Assembly (NCBI RefSeq): GCF_003182475.1
Contig: NZ_QGTS01000002.1
Location: 267,749 to 331,748 of the forward strand
Source: Mangrovibacter plantisponsor
Lineage (GTDB): Bacteria; Pseudomonadota; Gammaproteobacteria; Enterobacterales; Enterobacteriaceae
DNA length: 64,000 bases
Reading direction: 5' to 3'
Part shown: piece by piece, positions 55,949-64,000 of the stretch
Numbering within the stretch: the first letter of the stretch is position 1
How the letters are laid out: each line of letters starts with the position of its first letter
The notes under the pieces: model-generated
The model's database searches: none
Told to the model about the DNA's origin: nothing
The model's input: only the letters and a program-made list of their open reading frames with translations
Position numbers and translations under genes: made by a program

Positions 55949-56743
55949 ATGGATGCAATACCGAGCAAAGTTGAATCTGCTGACCAGACTCCAACCTCTG
56001 AAAGAGTACTGATGGTGCTCAGGATGGTTGCTGAATATGGCCGCCCCGTCAGCGCCAGTGAACTTGTTCATGCCTCTGGTTTAAACAAAAGCACAATGTA
56101 CCGGCTGTTAGCCTCGTTACGCCGTTGGGGATTTGTGATGGAGTCAGATGCGCTGTATGCGCCTGGCCCTGCCTGCCTGCAAATGGCACTTAACTTTGAT
56201 GCCGTCACGCTGCTTTCCCTGCATGCGAATGACGCGATGATTGATTTGCGAGACACCACGCAGGAAACCGTTGCGGTGACTGTCGTTATGCAGCAAGAAG
56301 CAGTGTGCATCAGCATGTTAGAACCCCGGCAATCCTTACGCTGTTCGTTCGAAAAGGGGCGCAGTTTACCGCTGTATCGTGGGGCAACAGCAAAATGCCT
56401 TCTGGCGCATTTACCTTTACCTGCCAGGCAGCATATTGCGAAAACCCACATCAACAACATGTTCGAACGTGAAGTCTATGAGAACGCGTTACTCAAGATT
56501 GTTCAGCAGGGCTATGCCTGCACAGAAAGCGAAGTGGATGATGGTGTATGGGGCGTAAGTGTTCCTGTGCTTTCACCCAATCAACAACTGCTTGGGGCTT
56601 TAACGCTAATGGCCCCCATTATTCGTACTCAGAACAAGCACCAGCGTCTTATCGAAGAAACGCTGAATGCAGCCAAACGTATTCAAGCCAGTTTGAATGC
56701 GACATTTACGCAGGCATCACCTGCTTTTCATCATCAATCTTAA
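55949..56743 (+). CDS. IclR-family regulator of the transport/hutF operon
   Basis: 264 residues from ATG 55949. It has an IclR winged helix (SERVLMVLRMVAEYGRPVSASELVHASGLNKSTMYRLLASLRRWGFV) and a ligand-binding GAF-like domain (QETVAVTVVMQQEAVCISML, LPLYRGATAKCLLAHLP, GYACTESEVDDGVWGVSVPVL). It lies 17 bases before the binding-protein gene on the same strand, so it probably controls the operon that it heads. Confidence 0.88.
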   Translation: MDAIPSKVESADQTPTSERVLMVLRMVAEYGRPVSASELVHASGLNKSTMYRLLASLRRWGFVMESDALYAPGPACLQMALNFDAVTLLSLHANDAMIDLRDTTQETVAVTVVMQQEAVCISMLEPRQSLRCSFEKGRSLPLYRGATAKCLLAHLPLPARQHIAKTHINNMFEREVYENALLKIVQQGYACTESEVDDGVWGVSVPVLSPNQQLLGALTLMAPIIRTQNKHQRLIEETLNAAKRIQASLNATFTQASPAFHHQS

Positions 56744-56760
56744 TTCCAGGAAGTGAGCCC

Positions 56761-57513
56761 ATGCCTACATTCAAACACACAGTTAAACATGCACTGCTGT
56801 CACTTAGCTTACTGAGCATTTCTGCAGCAGCCCTCGCTGCCGGGGCACCCATCAAAGCGGTGACCGATGCCACATTCCCACCGATGGAGTTTACTGAAAA
56901 CCAGAAAATGACGGGGTTCGATATTGAACTGACAGAGGCCATTGCGCACAAGCTTGGCCGTTCAGTGCAATGGACCAACGTTGATTTTAAAGGGCTGATC
57001 CCCAGCCTGACCGCGGGCCGTGCAGATATTGCTGTCTCTGCAATTTACATCACGCCCGAACGCCAGAAAGTAGTTAATTTCACTAAGCCATACATGGCTG
57101 GTGGCCTGGTAACACTGGTTAAAGAAGGCAATAACACCATTAAAAGTGCAGATGACTTGAAAGGTAAAAAAGTTAGCGTACAGACAGGCACCAAATCTGT
57201 CGAATGGCTGCATACCCATATTCCAGAAGCGCAAACTGTTGAAGTTGAAAAGAACCAGCAAATGTTCAACCTGGTGAGTATTGGCCGGGTGGATGCAGCG
57301 GTAACAGGTAAACCTGCTGCATTCCAGTACGCCCGCACGCGTGGTGGCGTGAAAGTTTTACCGGGTTCCCTGACCAGTGAAGAATACGGAATTGCTGTGC
57401 GTAAAGATGAAACCAGCCTGGTTGCAGATATTAACAACGCGTTAGATCAACTGAAGGCAGACGGCACCTATAAACAACTGGTCGATAAGTGGTTCCCGGT
57501 TTCAGCGAAGTAA
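56761..57513 (+). CDS. Polar amino acid ABC transporter substrate-binding protein
   Basis: 250 residues with a Sec signal (HALLSLSLLSISAAALAAG). It is a family 3 solute-binding protein: FPPMEFTENQKMTGFDIELTEAIAHKLG, FKGLIPSLTAGRADIAVSAIYITPERQKVVNFTKPYM, and LKGKKVSVQTGTKSVEWL. AGGAAG precedes the ATG. With hutF downstream, a formiminoglutamate-, histidine- or related ligand is plausible but not proven. Confidence 0.9.
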   Translation: MPTFKHTVKHALLSLSLLSISAAALAAGAPIKAVTDATFPPMEFTENQKMTGFDIELTEAIAHKLGRSVQWTNVDFKGLIPSLTAGRADIAVSAIYITPERQKVVNFTKPYMAGGLVTLVKEGNNTIKSADDLKGKKVSVQTGTKSVEWLHTHIPEAQTVEVEKNQQMFNLVSIGRVDAAVTGKPAAFQYARTRGGVKVLPGSLTSEEYGIAVRKDETSLVADINNALDQLKADGTYKQLVDKWFPVSAK

Positions 57514-57540
57514 TTCACTGGCAAAAACACAGGATTAACG

Positions 57541-58212
57541 ATGAGTTTAGATCTTGATTTCGCGCCAGTGTTTGCCAGCAGCAATGCGCTGCTGGCAGGT
57601 ACAGTGGTGACGATTGAAATTACCCTTTGTGCCCTGGCTCTGAGCTGTATTCTGGGTTTGATAATTGGTGTTGCCAGAATTAACCCACAGCGAAAAGTTG
57701 TCTATGGTATTGCCAGCGCTTATGTTGCGGTGATCCGTGGTACACCATTATTAGTGCAGCTGTTTATTTGGTATTACGGGCTACCACGAGTCGGGGTCAT
57801 GCTGCCGTCATTTTTTTGTGGCGTGATTGGGCTCGGTCTTTATTCCGCTTCTTATGTTTCCGAAATTGTACGCGGCGCCATTACCTCCATTGACCGGGGC
57901 CAGAATGAAGCGGCACGGTCGTTGGGAATGTCATCAAAACAGGCAATGATGAAAATCATTCTTCCCCAGGCGGTGGTACGCATGTTGCCGCCGTTGGGGA
58001 ATGAATTTATTGCGTTAATTAAAAACTCTGCACTGGTTTCGTTAATTACCATTCACGATGTAATGCAGCAGGGTAATACCATCATCAGTAATACCTACCG
58101 CGACCTTGAAACCTATCTGGTTATTGCGGTGATTTATTTTGTACTGACCAGCATTACCGTGACGGCATTACGCTACTTTGAAAAACGGCATCACCAGAGA
58201 GGGGAGCAGTAA
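57541..58212 (+). CDS. Polar amino acid ABC transporter permease
   Basis: 223 residues of the HisMQ type, with about five membrane helices. The permease signature loop is [31 protein letters not shown] (here [62 protein letters not shown]). Only one permease gene is present, so it probably acts as a homodimer. Its stop overlaps the ATPase start (TAATG). Confidence 0.92.
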   Translation: MSLDLDFAPVFASSNALLAGTVVTIEITLCALALSCILGLIIGVARINPQRKVVYGIASAYVAVIRGTPLLVQLFIWYYGLPRVGVMLPSFFCGVIGLGLYSASYVSEIVRGAITSIDRGQNEAARSLGMSSKQAMMKIILPQAVVRMLPPLGNEFIALIKNSALVSLITIHDVMQQGNTIISNTYRDLETYLVIAVIYFVLTSITVTALRYFEKRHHQRGEQ

Positions 58213-58988
58213 TGTCGAATCACAACGCCAACCCACAACCTCAAATCAGTATTCGCGACCTGCACAAGCGGTTTGGTGACAATGTGGTGCTGAACGGAAT
58301 TGATTTCGATGTGTTCAGCGGCCAGGTGATTGTCATTATTGGGCCAAGTGGCTCGGGTAAGAGTACTTTCCTGCGCTGCTGTAACGGGCTTGAATTGCCA
58401 GAGCGCGGCAATATTACCTTGTGCGGAACGCCTTTAATCACGAATGGTAAGCCACTGCCAGAAAAGCAGTTAAACGAACTGCGCAAAGAAGTTGGCATGG
58501 TGTTCCAGTCATTTAACCTGTTTCCTCATTTGTCTGTTCTGGAAAACCTGTGTGTCGCGCCAGTGATGTTGCGCAAAATTGATAAAGCAACAGCGCAGAA
58601 GCAGGCAATGAAGTTGCTGGATAAAGTGGGGCTGACAGCAAAGGCGCAAGCCATGCCGGGCAACCTTTCCGGCGGGCAAAAACAACGTGTCGCCATCAGC
58701 CGCGCTCTGGCTATGTCGCCCAGTGTCATGCTGTTTGATGAACCCACCTCGGCACTTGATCCTGAATTGGTTGGCGAGGTACTGCAGGTAATGAAGATGC
58801 TTGCCAGTGAAGGTATGACCATGATGGTGGTAACCCATGAGATGGGATTTGCCCGTGAAGTGGCTGATGTCGTCGTGGTAATGGATGGCGGCGGTATTGT
58901 GGAAGCAGGCCCGCCTGAGCAGGTGTTTGGCGCGCCGCAAAATGAGCGCACCCGCCAATTTCTCAATGCGGTATTAACACGGCAATAG
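58212..58988 (+). CDS. Polar amino acid ABC transporter ATPase (GlnQ-like)
   Basis: 258 residues: Walker [11 protein letters not shown]-loop [17 protein letters not shown], signature [17 protein letters not shown], Walker [15 protein letters not shown] and the H-loop [11 protein letters not shown]. It is the energising subunit for the permease encoded just before it. The hutF gene follows after 24 bases. Confidence 0.95.
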   Translation: MSNHNANPQPQISIRDLHKRFGDNVVLNGIDFDVFSGQVIVIIGPSGSGKSTFLRCCNGLELPERGNITLCGTPLITNGKPLPEKQLNELRKEVGMVFQSFNLFPHLSVLENLCVAPVMLRKIDKATAQKQAMKLLDKVGLTAKAQAMPGNLSGGQKQRVAISRALAMSPSVMLFDEPTSALDPELVGEVLQVMKMLASEGMTMMVVTHEMGFAREVADVVVVMDGGGIVEAGPPEQVFGAPQNERTRQFLNAVLTRQ

Positions 58989-59012
58989 CACCAGAGCGGA
59001 GATGAATTACGT

Positions 59013-60404
59013 ATGAGCACCAGGCAGATTTTTGCCCGCCATGCCTGGCTTGAACAAGGCTGGCAACGGGATGTACTGATTTCATGGAATAACCAAGGGG
59101 TTTTTACGGCAGTCGAGCCCAACTCAACGCGGCCTGAAAGTGCTGAGTCTGCCTGCTGGCTGCTGCCAGGAATGCCGAACCTTCATTCTCATGCTTTTCA
59201 GCGCATTTTTTCTGGCATGACTGAATACCGCCAGAACCCGGCAGACAGCTTCTGGAGTTGGCGGAAATTAATGTATGCCTTTGCTCAACAAATCACGCCG
59301 GAACAACTCGAAATTATCGCCACGCAGCTTTATAACGAGATGCTGGCTGGCGGATATACCTCTGTTTGTGAATTCCATTATGTCCATCACCAGCCTGGCG
59401 GTGAACCCTATCATGATGCTGCTGCGATGAGTGCCGCACTGGTTCGTGCCGCTCAGCGCACAGGCATTGGCATGACATTGCTGCCGGTGCTCTACCAGGC
59501 CAGTGGTTTTGGTAGTTTGCCGCCAGAAGCGCATCAGTACCGTTTCACCCACGATAAGCCATCTTTCCTGGCCTTTTGGGACCAGTTATTCAGTTTGTGC
59601 CAGGCGGCGGGCGTAAAACTGGGGCTGGCACCGCACTCATTACGTGCAATCAACCCTGATGATTTGCAGGCGGTGTTGTCACATATTTTTGCGGCCGATG
59701 CCACTGCACCTGTTCATATCCACGTTGCTGAACAACAAAAAGAGGTTGATGACTGCCTTGCCTGGAGCGGGAAGCGCCCGGTACAGTGGTTGCTGGATAA
59801 TTTTGATGTGGATTCTCGCTGGTGCCTGATTCATGCCACCCATATGGATGAACAGGAATACAGCGAAGCGGCGGCGACTGGGGCGGTTATTGGTCTATGC
59901 CCAACGACAGAAGCGAACCTTGGCGATGGCATTTTTGATTATCGCCAGTGGCAAACGCACCACGGCCGTTGGGGGATTGGTTCAGACAGCCACATTGCCG
60001 TGAACGCGGCAGAGGAGTTACTGCAACTGGAGTATTCACAGCGGCTTGTGCATCAGCAGCGCAATATCTGTTGCAGTGATAACGAACCCGATGTCGCCAG
60101 TTATCTTTATCGCCACGCGTTGCAGGGTGGGGCACAGGCTTCTGGCCGGCTCGTTTCAGGTATTCAGCCAGGCATGCTCGCTGATTTTATTGAACTGGAT
60201 GCAGACAATCCTGCTCTTGCGGGGCTTTCGCCAGACTATATTCTTGCGGCCCATATTTTTGCCAGTTCACGGCAATCTGCCATCCGGCGGGTATGGACCA
60301 GGGGAATACAGCGTTACCAGGCGGCAGGTACACCCTTGTTGGCTCAACAAGCTGATATCGCTGCTATTCGCCAGGCTGTTCTTGCAACCTGCACGTCAGA
60401 ATAA
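59013..60404 (+). CDS. hutF: Formimidoylglutamate deiminase
   Basis: 463 residues of the amidohydrolase superfamily. Metal ligands and specificity segments are LPGMPNLHSHAFQRIFSGMTEYRQNPADSFWSWRKLMY, FHYVHHQPGG, HIHVAEQQKEVDDC, HATHMDEQEYSEAAATGAVIGLCPTTEANLGDGIF and GSDSHIAVNAAEEL. HutF converts N-formimino-L-glutamate to N-formyl-L-glutamate and ammonia in the five-step histidine pathway. No hutG or other hut genes are nearby, which suggests a stand-alone scavenging module for an imported formimino compound. Confidence 0.93.
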   Translation: MSTRQIFARHAWLEQGWQRDVLISWNNQGVFTAVEPNSTRPESAESACWLLPGMPNLHSHAFQRIFSGMTEYRQNPADSFWSWRKLMYAFAQQITPEQLEIIATQLYNEMLAGGYTSVCEFHYVHHQPGGEPYHDAAAMSAALVRAAQRTGIGMTLLPVLYQASGFGSLPPEAHQYRFTHDKPSFLAFWDQLFSLCQAAGVKLGLAPHSLRAINPDDLQAVLSHIFAADATAPVHIHVAEQQKEVDDCLAWSGKRPVQWLLDNFDVDSRWCLIHATHMDEQEYSEAAATGAVIGLCPTTEANLGDGIFDYRQWQTHHGRWGIGSDSHIAVNAAEELLQLEYSQRLVHQQRNICCSDNEPDVASYLYRHALQGGAQASGRLVSGIQPGMLADFIELDADNPALAGLSPDYILAAHIFASSRQSAIRRVWTRGIQRYQAAGTPLLAQQADIAAIRQAVLATCTSE

Positions 60405-60526
60405 AGGGCGCAATGGTGACTCAGCGTGCTGTGAAAGATAAGCGGTATGTTTCTCGCTTCCACTTAAGCCATTAACGGAGAACGGGCATTTCAGCTAAAG
60501 CACCACAACAGATTGGGAGATGTTAT

Positions 60527-60706
60527 TTGCCACCCAGTACAGAAAAAGCTTCACGAAGAAGGGCATTTATTGCAGACACCACTGCACTGGTTCTCTTCTT
60601 TACCACCACGGGTATTCTCAATGAACGCTTTATCGCTGGAATGACCTGGGACCAGGTATGCCATGCGCGCCTTATCGGTGCGGTGCTGATGATTCCGGTT
60701 GCCTGA
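60527..60706 (+). pseudogene. Truncated AlaE-like (L-alanine exporter) remnant
   Basis: A 59-codon frame from TTG 60527 reads RRRAFIADTTALVLFFTTTG, ILNERFIAGMTWDQVCHARL and IGAVLMIPVA before TGA. This resembles the first third of the AlaE family ([40 protein letters not shown]), which is ~150 residues long. The rest of the gene is absent, so it is a remnant. Confidence 0.6.
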
Positions 60707-60808
60707 CCTGCTCCCAGCAAACTAACATAGCATGATGTAAGCAACTTCCGCTCCTGGCACAGAGCGGCCAGTCAGCTGCTTTGGCGCGTGTTACTTCAAC
60801 GCTCGCCA

Positions 60809-61546
60809 TTAAACACAAATGTGATGGCAGGCGAGGGAGTTACTGGTGAAGTGGTGGATCATTAACGCGGGTGGGTCATTAGCCGGTGGAACATTTACTG
60901 TGCCAAACCAGGCAGGGTTAGCCGGGCAAACGGATCCACAAATGTAAGCAGGTATGCCTGCAAACAGGCCTGAAATGGGTCTGTGGACGTGGCCTGTTGA
61001 AATGGCCATTAGCCTGCCCGTGGAGTGTTTAATCAAATCCTCCATCTCTGCCAGATCCCTGCACATTGTTTCGTCTAACGTCGGTATGCCAGATGCAAAT
61101 ACGTGATGGTGCAAAAACAACAATGACGGCGTGTCGCCTGCAGCGTTGAGTTGTTTATCTAACCATTCCAGGTGGCCTGCCACACTGCCGTAATCCTCAG
61201 ATTCAATTGATGAATCCAGACCAATCAGGCGAATATTCCCTGCATCGTGGATAAAGTGCAGGGCCTCTCCCTGGGGATCGTGCGCCCATCTGTTCTCACC
61301 CCAAACCGAACGCATCAAACAGCGGTCATCTGAGTTACCTGGCAAGATCAACGAAGGGTACTTTTGCTGATTCAGGCGTGCAGCTATCTTTTTGTAACCT
61401 TCATGCCAGTGACCATCGGTAAGATCGCCTGTAAGTACCAGTATGTCTGGTTGCAGATGCTTAAGCCAGGTTAGAGCCTGGTCGAACCGAAGCAGGTGAT
61501 CATTTTCAGGTGCAGCGTGAATATCGGAAACCTGCGCTATCAGCAT
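60809..61546 (-). CDS. CpdA-like class III metallophosphoesterase
   Basis: 245 residues: dimetal motifs SDIHAAPENDHLLRF, TGDLTDG, GNSDDR (usually GNHD), LFLHHHVF and STGHVHRP. The size and AQVSDIH start match cyclic-nucleotide phosphodiesterases of the CpdA (cAMP) type. The Asn-Ser-Asp change is within the range of the family. Whether cAMP is the substrate is not shown. No icd-like parE context as in E. coli is present, so it is likely a paralogue. Confidence 0.85.
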   Translation of the reverse strand: MLIAQVSDIHAAPENDHLLRFDQALTWLKHLQPDILVLTGDLTDGHWHEGYKKIAARLNQQKYPSLILPGNSDDRCLMRSVWGENRWAHDPQGEALHFIHDAGNIRLIGLDSSIESEDYGSVAGHLEWLDKQLNAAGDTPSLLFLHHHVFASGIPTLDETMCRDLAEMEDLIKHSTGRLMAISTGHVHRPISGLFAGIPAYICGSVCPANPAWFGTVNVPPANDPPALMIHHFTSNSLACHHICV

Positions 61547-61664
61547 AAAGACCTCATAGGATTCTGCAGAGTTGTGGAGCTTTATAGTGATGAAAACATG
61601 CCCGTTTTGTTCTGTGAGTTACTCAATGGGTGGCTACGGAGATATTCAGAGCGAGTTCTCTGGA

Positions 61665-62120
61665 TTAACTGAGTATTTTCCTCATAAAAACCCGCTTGTA
61701 ACCATTCTGCTCAGCTCTGCCATATTCTTGCCACCCAAGCTTCGAATAGATCTGCAAATTTTCGTGCATCTTTTCATTTGTATAGAGCCGAAGCTCATTA
61801 ACATTCTGGTTTCGGGCATGTAATTCAGCATGGACTAATAATTTCTTTCCCAGCCCCTTGCCCTGGTACATTTTATCTATAGCCAGACTGCCAACAGACA
61901 CATAGTTTGATTCCCTGTGCAGAACGATGAGGCCAATAACTTCTCCCTGGTTAGTAAGAACCCATACATCACCTGTATTGACAATTTCCTGATAGTTACA
62001 GTTCATGGGTGCTGGCTTTCGTCCAATACGTTCTATGTAATGCGAATATGCGCCCTGAATAATGTTTTCGATAGCAGATACATCTGCTGGTTGTGCTGGG
62101 CGGATTACTGGGTTAAGCAT
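61665..62120 (-). CDS. GNAT N-acetyltransferase
   Basis: 151 residues. RPAQPADVSAIENIIQGAYSHYIERIGRKPAPMNCNY at the start is typical of a group of unassigned GNATs. The acetyl-CoA loop VSVGSLAIDKMYQGKGLGKKLLVHAELHARN and LRLYTNEKMHENLQIYSKLGW follow. It may acetylate a small amine or protein lysine. Confidence 0.88.
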   Translation of the reverse strand: MLNPVIRPAQPADVSAIENIIQGAYSHYIERIGRKPAPMNCNYQEIVNTGDVWVLTNQGEVIGLIVLHRESNYVSVGSLAIDKMYQGKGLGKKLLVHAELHARNQNVNELRLYTNEKMHENLQIYSKLGWQEYGRAEQNGYKRVFMRKILS

Positions 62121-62470
62121 TTAAATCAAGGCTCCTGATTCAAAATGATTTCAAATCGGTAATGAAGTTGATAATGCAAAAAATCACACTATTTTGACAA
62201 GTGGGCAGTTGATTACATTGCGGGGCGGCTGGGCTATTTCGTCTCAAGGCATTGCGCTTTCCTTTCCACAAAACCGGTATATGCCCGTCGCACTGCGGCT
62301 GTTTATCGATACAATTAAAGTAATATTACGCGCACAAGATTAGTTCACCTGCCGGTAATGGCTGTGTTGGCTGGTATTACGGATTGCAGAGAAGAGAACT
62401 TCTTATATCCTGGGTTACGCGCTGTATGGCAATATTGCCGCCCAACGGGTTGTGCTTTGAGGAACCAGAC
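62121..62470. other. Divergent intergenic region
   Basis: No gene is seen. A TTGACA at about 62194-62199 may be a -35 box, and AT-rich TAATAT near 62323 may be part of the promoter for the peroxidase gene. No operator stands out. Confidence 0.35.
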
Positions 62471-62953
62471 ATGACTAGCTTTTATCAACTTACTGCGACC
62501 AGCCTGAGTGGCCAGCCCATCTCTATGGCCGACTATGCAGGCAAACTGGTTCTGGTGGTAAATACCGCCAGCCATTGCGGTTTTACTCCACAATATGCAG
62601 GCCTTGAAACGCTTTACAAAAAGTATGCCGCGCTGGGGTTGGTAGTGCTCGGTTTCCCTTGCAACCAGTTCGGTAAGCAGGAACCCGGCGGCGCAGACGA
62701 AATTGCTCAGACCTGCCATATCAACTACGGTGTGAGCTTCCCGATGTTCGCAAAAGTAGAGGTCAACGGCGCTGCCACGCACCCGGTGTTTCGTTACCTG
62801 AAAGCCGGGTTGCCCGGTGTGCTGGGGGGGCGAATTAAGTGGAACTTCACTAAATTCCTGGTTGGGCGCGACGGCCAGCCACTCCGGCGTTTTGCTCCGT
62901 TCACCACCCCAGAAAAAATGGAAGCCGCAATTCTTTCCGCACTTGAAATCTAA
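62471..62953 (+). CDS. Glutathione/thioredoxin peroxidase family protein (BtuE/GPx-like)
   Basis: 160 residues from ATG 62471 (GAGG upstream). The peroxidatic position is Cys36 (NTASHCGFTPQYAGLE), with the other active residues in FPCNQFGKQEPG and KWNFTKFL, giving the Cys-Gln-Trp-Asn set. It reduces hydroperoxides in the cytoplasm. The Cys (not selenocysteine) form is usual in bacteria. Confidence 0.92.
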   Translation: MTSFYQLTATSLSGQPISMADYAGKLVLVVNTASHCGFTPQYAGLETLYKKYAALGLVVLGFPCNQFGKQEPGGADEIAQTCHINYGVSFPMFAKVEVNGAATHPVFRYLKAGLPGVLGGRIKWNFTKFLVGRDGQPLRRFAPFTTPEKMEAAILSALEI

Positions 62954-63162
62954 GTGTTCCCGTTGTTCGGGCCATTTATGTTCAGAAAGCTTCCGCTAAC
63001 ATTGTGTGAAGCTGGCTCCTGCTCTTTACTCAATATTCACACTGCATCATTAGGCGCTCTTAACCTGCAAATATTACTGCAGCTTAAACAATCCTTAATC
63101 CCACACAAAAAGTAAGATATTTAGCTACGCTTAATTCGTTCTCTCATATAAGGGGATTTAGC

Positions 63163-64000
63163 GTGAAAAAAACTCTGTTGTCTCTGGCCTTGCTTCTGGC
63201 AAGTGGCGCTGCGTGTGCGCAACAAATAAGTGATAAATATGCTGAAGATGCCTTTATTTATGCGTATTCGATGGATGAAGCGTACAAGTTCTTTTATGAA
63301 ACGGCTATCAAGACCGATACACCTTTGAACCGTTTTCAGAACATTCGCCACATTGCTGATGATACCTACACCGACCACCCAACCATTAACAACGACACCC
63401 TGCATTTAATGGGCTGGCTTGATGTTGCGGCGGAACCGGTTATTGTCAGTATTCCGGATATGGATAAAGGGCGTTACTGGATTTTGCACACCATGGATAT
63501 GGGGCATTACACCACGTCAATGATTGGTTCCCGCCTGCGTGGTACCAAAGGCGGCCACTTTATGTTTGCCTCCCGTTCATGGAAAGGTGAAGTACCCGCC
63601 AGTGTGACCGAGGTTATTCGGGTGGATTCTGATTTCCTCAAGCTGATGGGGCGTATCATGGCGACCGGGAAAGAAGATGAAAAAACGGCGCTGAATTACA
63701 TGGATGACTGGAATATTCGCACGCTCTCAGCTTACCTTGGTGTGCCCGGGCCCAAACCAAAAGAGCGCACATTCCCGGATCCGGCAAAAACCAACTGGTT
63801 ACAGCGGGTGAACTTTGTGCTGTGTGAAGGCGACATGGGCACGACGGACAAAAAATGGCTGGATAAATATAAGGATATTGGCCTGGCTCCCTGCAAGGAA
63901 GATTTCACCCCAGAACAACTGGATGCCGCCAAACGGGGTGAAAAACTGGGGATGGCGTATTTGGCGGAACTGGCACCAAAAATGAAAAATGCCGGGAAAC
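63163..64000 (+). CDS. DUF1254-family exported protein (3' end outside window)
   Basis: The frame starts with GTG 63163 (AAGGGGA upstream), has a Sec signal (KKTLLSLALLLASGAACAQ) and is still open at the window end, giving 279 residues. Features of the DUF1254/DUF1214 family: YAEDAFIYAYSMDEAYKFFY, FQNIRHIADDTYTDHPTINNDTLHLMGWLDVAAEPVIVSIPDMDKGRYWILHTMD and HFMFASRSWKGEVPASV. These proteins are periplasmic and their function is unknown. Confidence 0.85.
   Translation, partial: MKKTLLSLALLLASGAACAQQISDKYAEDAFIYAYSMDEAYKFFYETAIKTDTPLNRFQNIRHIADDTYTDHPTINNDTLHLMGWLDVAAEPVIVSIPDMDKGRYWILHTMDMGHYTTSMIGSRLRGTKGGHFMFASRSWKGEVPASVTEVIRVDSDFLKLMGRIMATGKEDEKTALNYMDDWNIRTLSAYLGVPGPKPKERTFPDPAKTNWLQRVNFVLCEGDMGTTDKKWLDKYKDIGLAPCKEDFTPEQLDAAKRGEKLGMAYLAELAPKMKNAGK

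Overview
The window looks like chromosome from an Enterobacterales-type gammaproteobacterium. The evidence is fetAB-type iron-export genes, a HutF histidine-degradation branch, enterobacterial IS903-like and IS1182-type insertion sequences, P4-type satellite immunity RNA logic, and moderate to high GC in the core genes with AT-rich islands. No rRNA, tRNA or CRISPR array was seen.

Layout. (1) 1-11530: the 3' end of a very long tandem-repeat surface protein (93-residue Ig/cadherin-like repeats), followed in tight order by a TolC-type lipoprotein, a periplasmic HlyD adaptor, a second HlyD adaptor with a cytoplasmic N-terminal domain, a fused M50 (site-2 protease type) plus HlyD membrane protein, and two Tat-exported Bug-type binding proteins. 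It resembles a type I secretion locus whose ABC ATPase is missing and whose membrane component is an M50-like protein. (2) 11620-13078: fetAB iron exporter. (3) 13071-15689: an ArsR regulator divergent from a second, complete EF-G. (4) 15781-18702: three copies of a ~340-bp structured non-coding repeat alternating with two toxin-antitoxin modules (HigBA-like; DUF1778-GNAT). (5) 19161-24272: a nitrogen-scavenging operon: leader terminator, NCS1 permease, double nitrilase, second terminator, AmiC-like sensor and AmiR-like ANTAR antiterminator. (6) 24415-31592: SRPBCC protein, MFS transporter, EAL phosphodiesterase behind a structured leader, 8-oxoguanine-deaminase-like amidohydrolase, SDR and a small ACT-like protein. 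(7) 31634-38390: LysR regulator divergent from pxpA, biotin carrier, biotin carboxylase, pxpB, pxpC and an NCS1 permease. (8) 38499-49245: acetyltransferases, LysR regulators, a diguanylate cyclase, tautomerase, DUF523, a metallo-beta-lactamase-fold protein, and at 41386-42031 a P4-like immunity RNA locus with a broken downstream gene. (9) 49546-55519: AT-rich accessory region with a probable glycosyltransferase toxin carrying a VDNRPE-type leader, a decayed IS903-like element, an SDR, a WYL regulator and a decayed IS1182-type element. (10) 55949-60404: IclR regulator, polar amino acid ABC transporter and hutF. (11) 60527-64000: AlaE-like remnant, metallophosphoesterase, GNAT, glutathione peroxidase and a truncated DUF1254 protein.

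A recurring theme is uptake and hydrolysis of nitrogen compounds: two NCS1 permeases next to amide or lactam chemistry, a nitrilase, an oxopurine deaminase-like enzyme and formiminoglutamate deiminase. The most unusual items are the ATPase-less adhesin export locus, the repeat/toxin-antitoxin array, the P4-type RNA switch and the leader-tagged glycosyltransferase.
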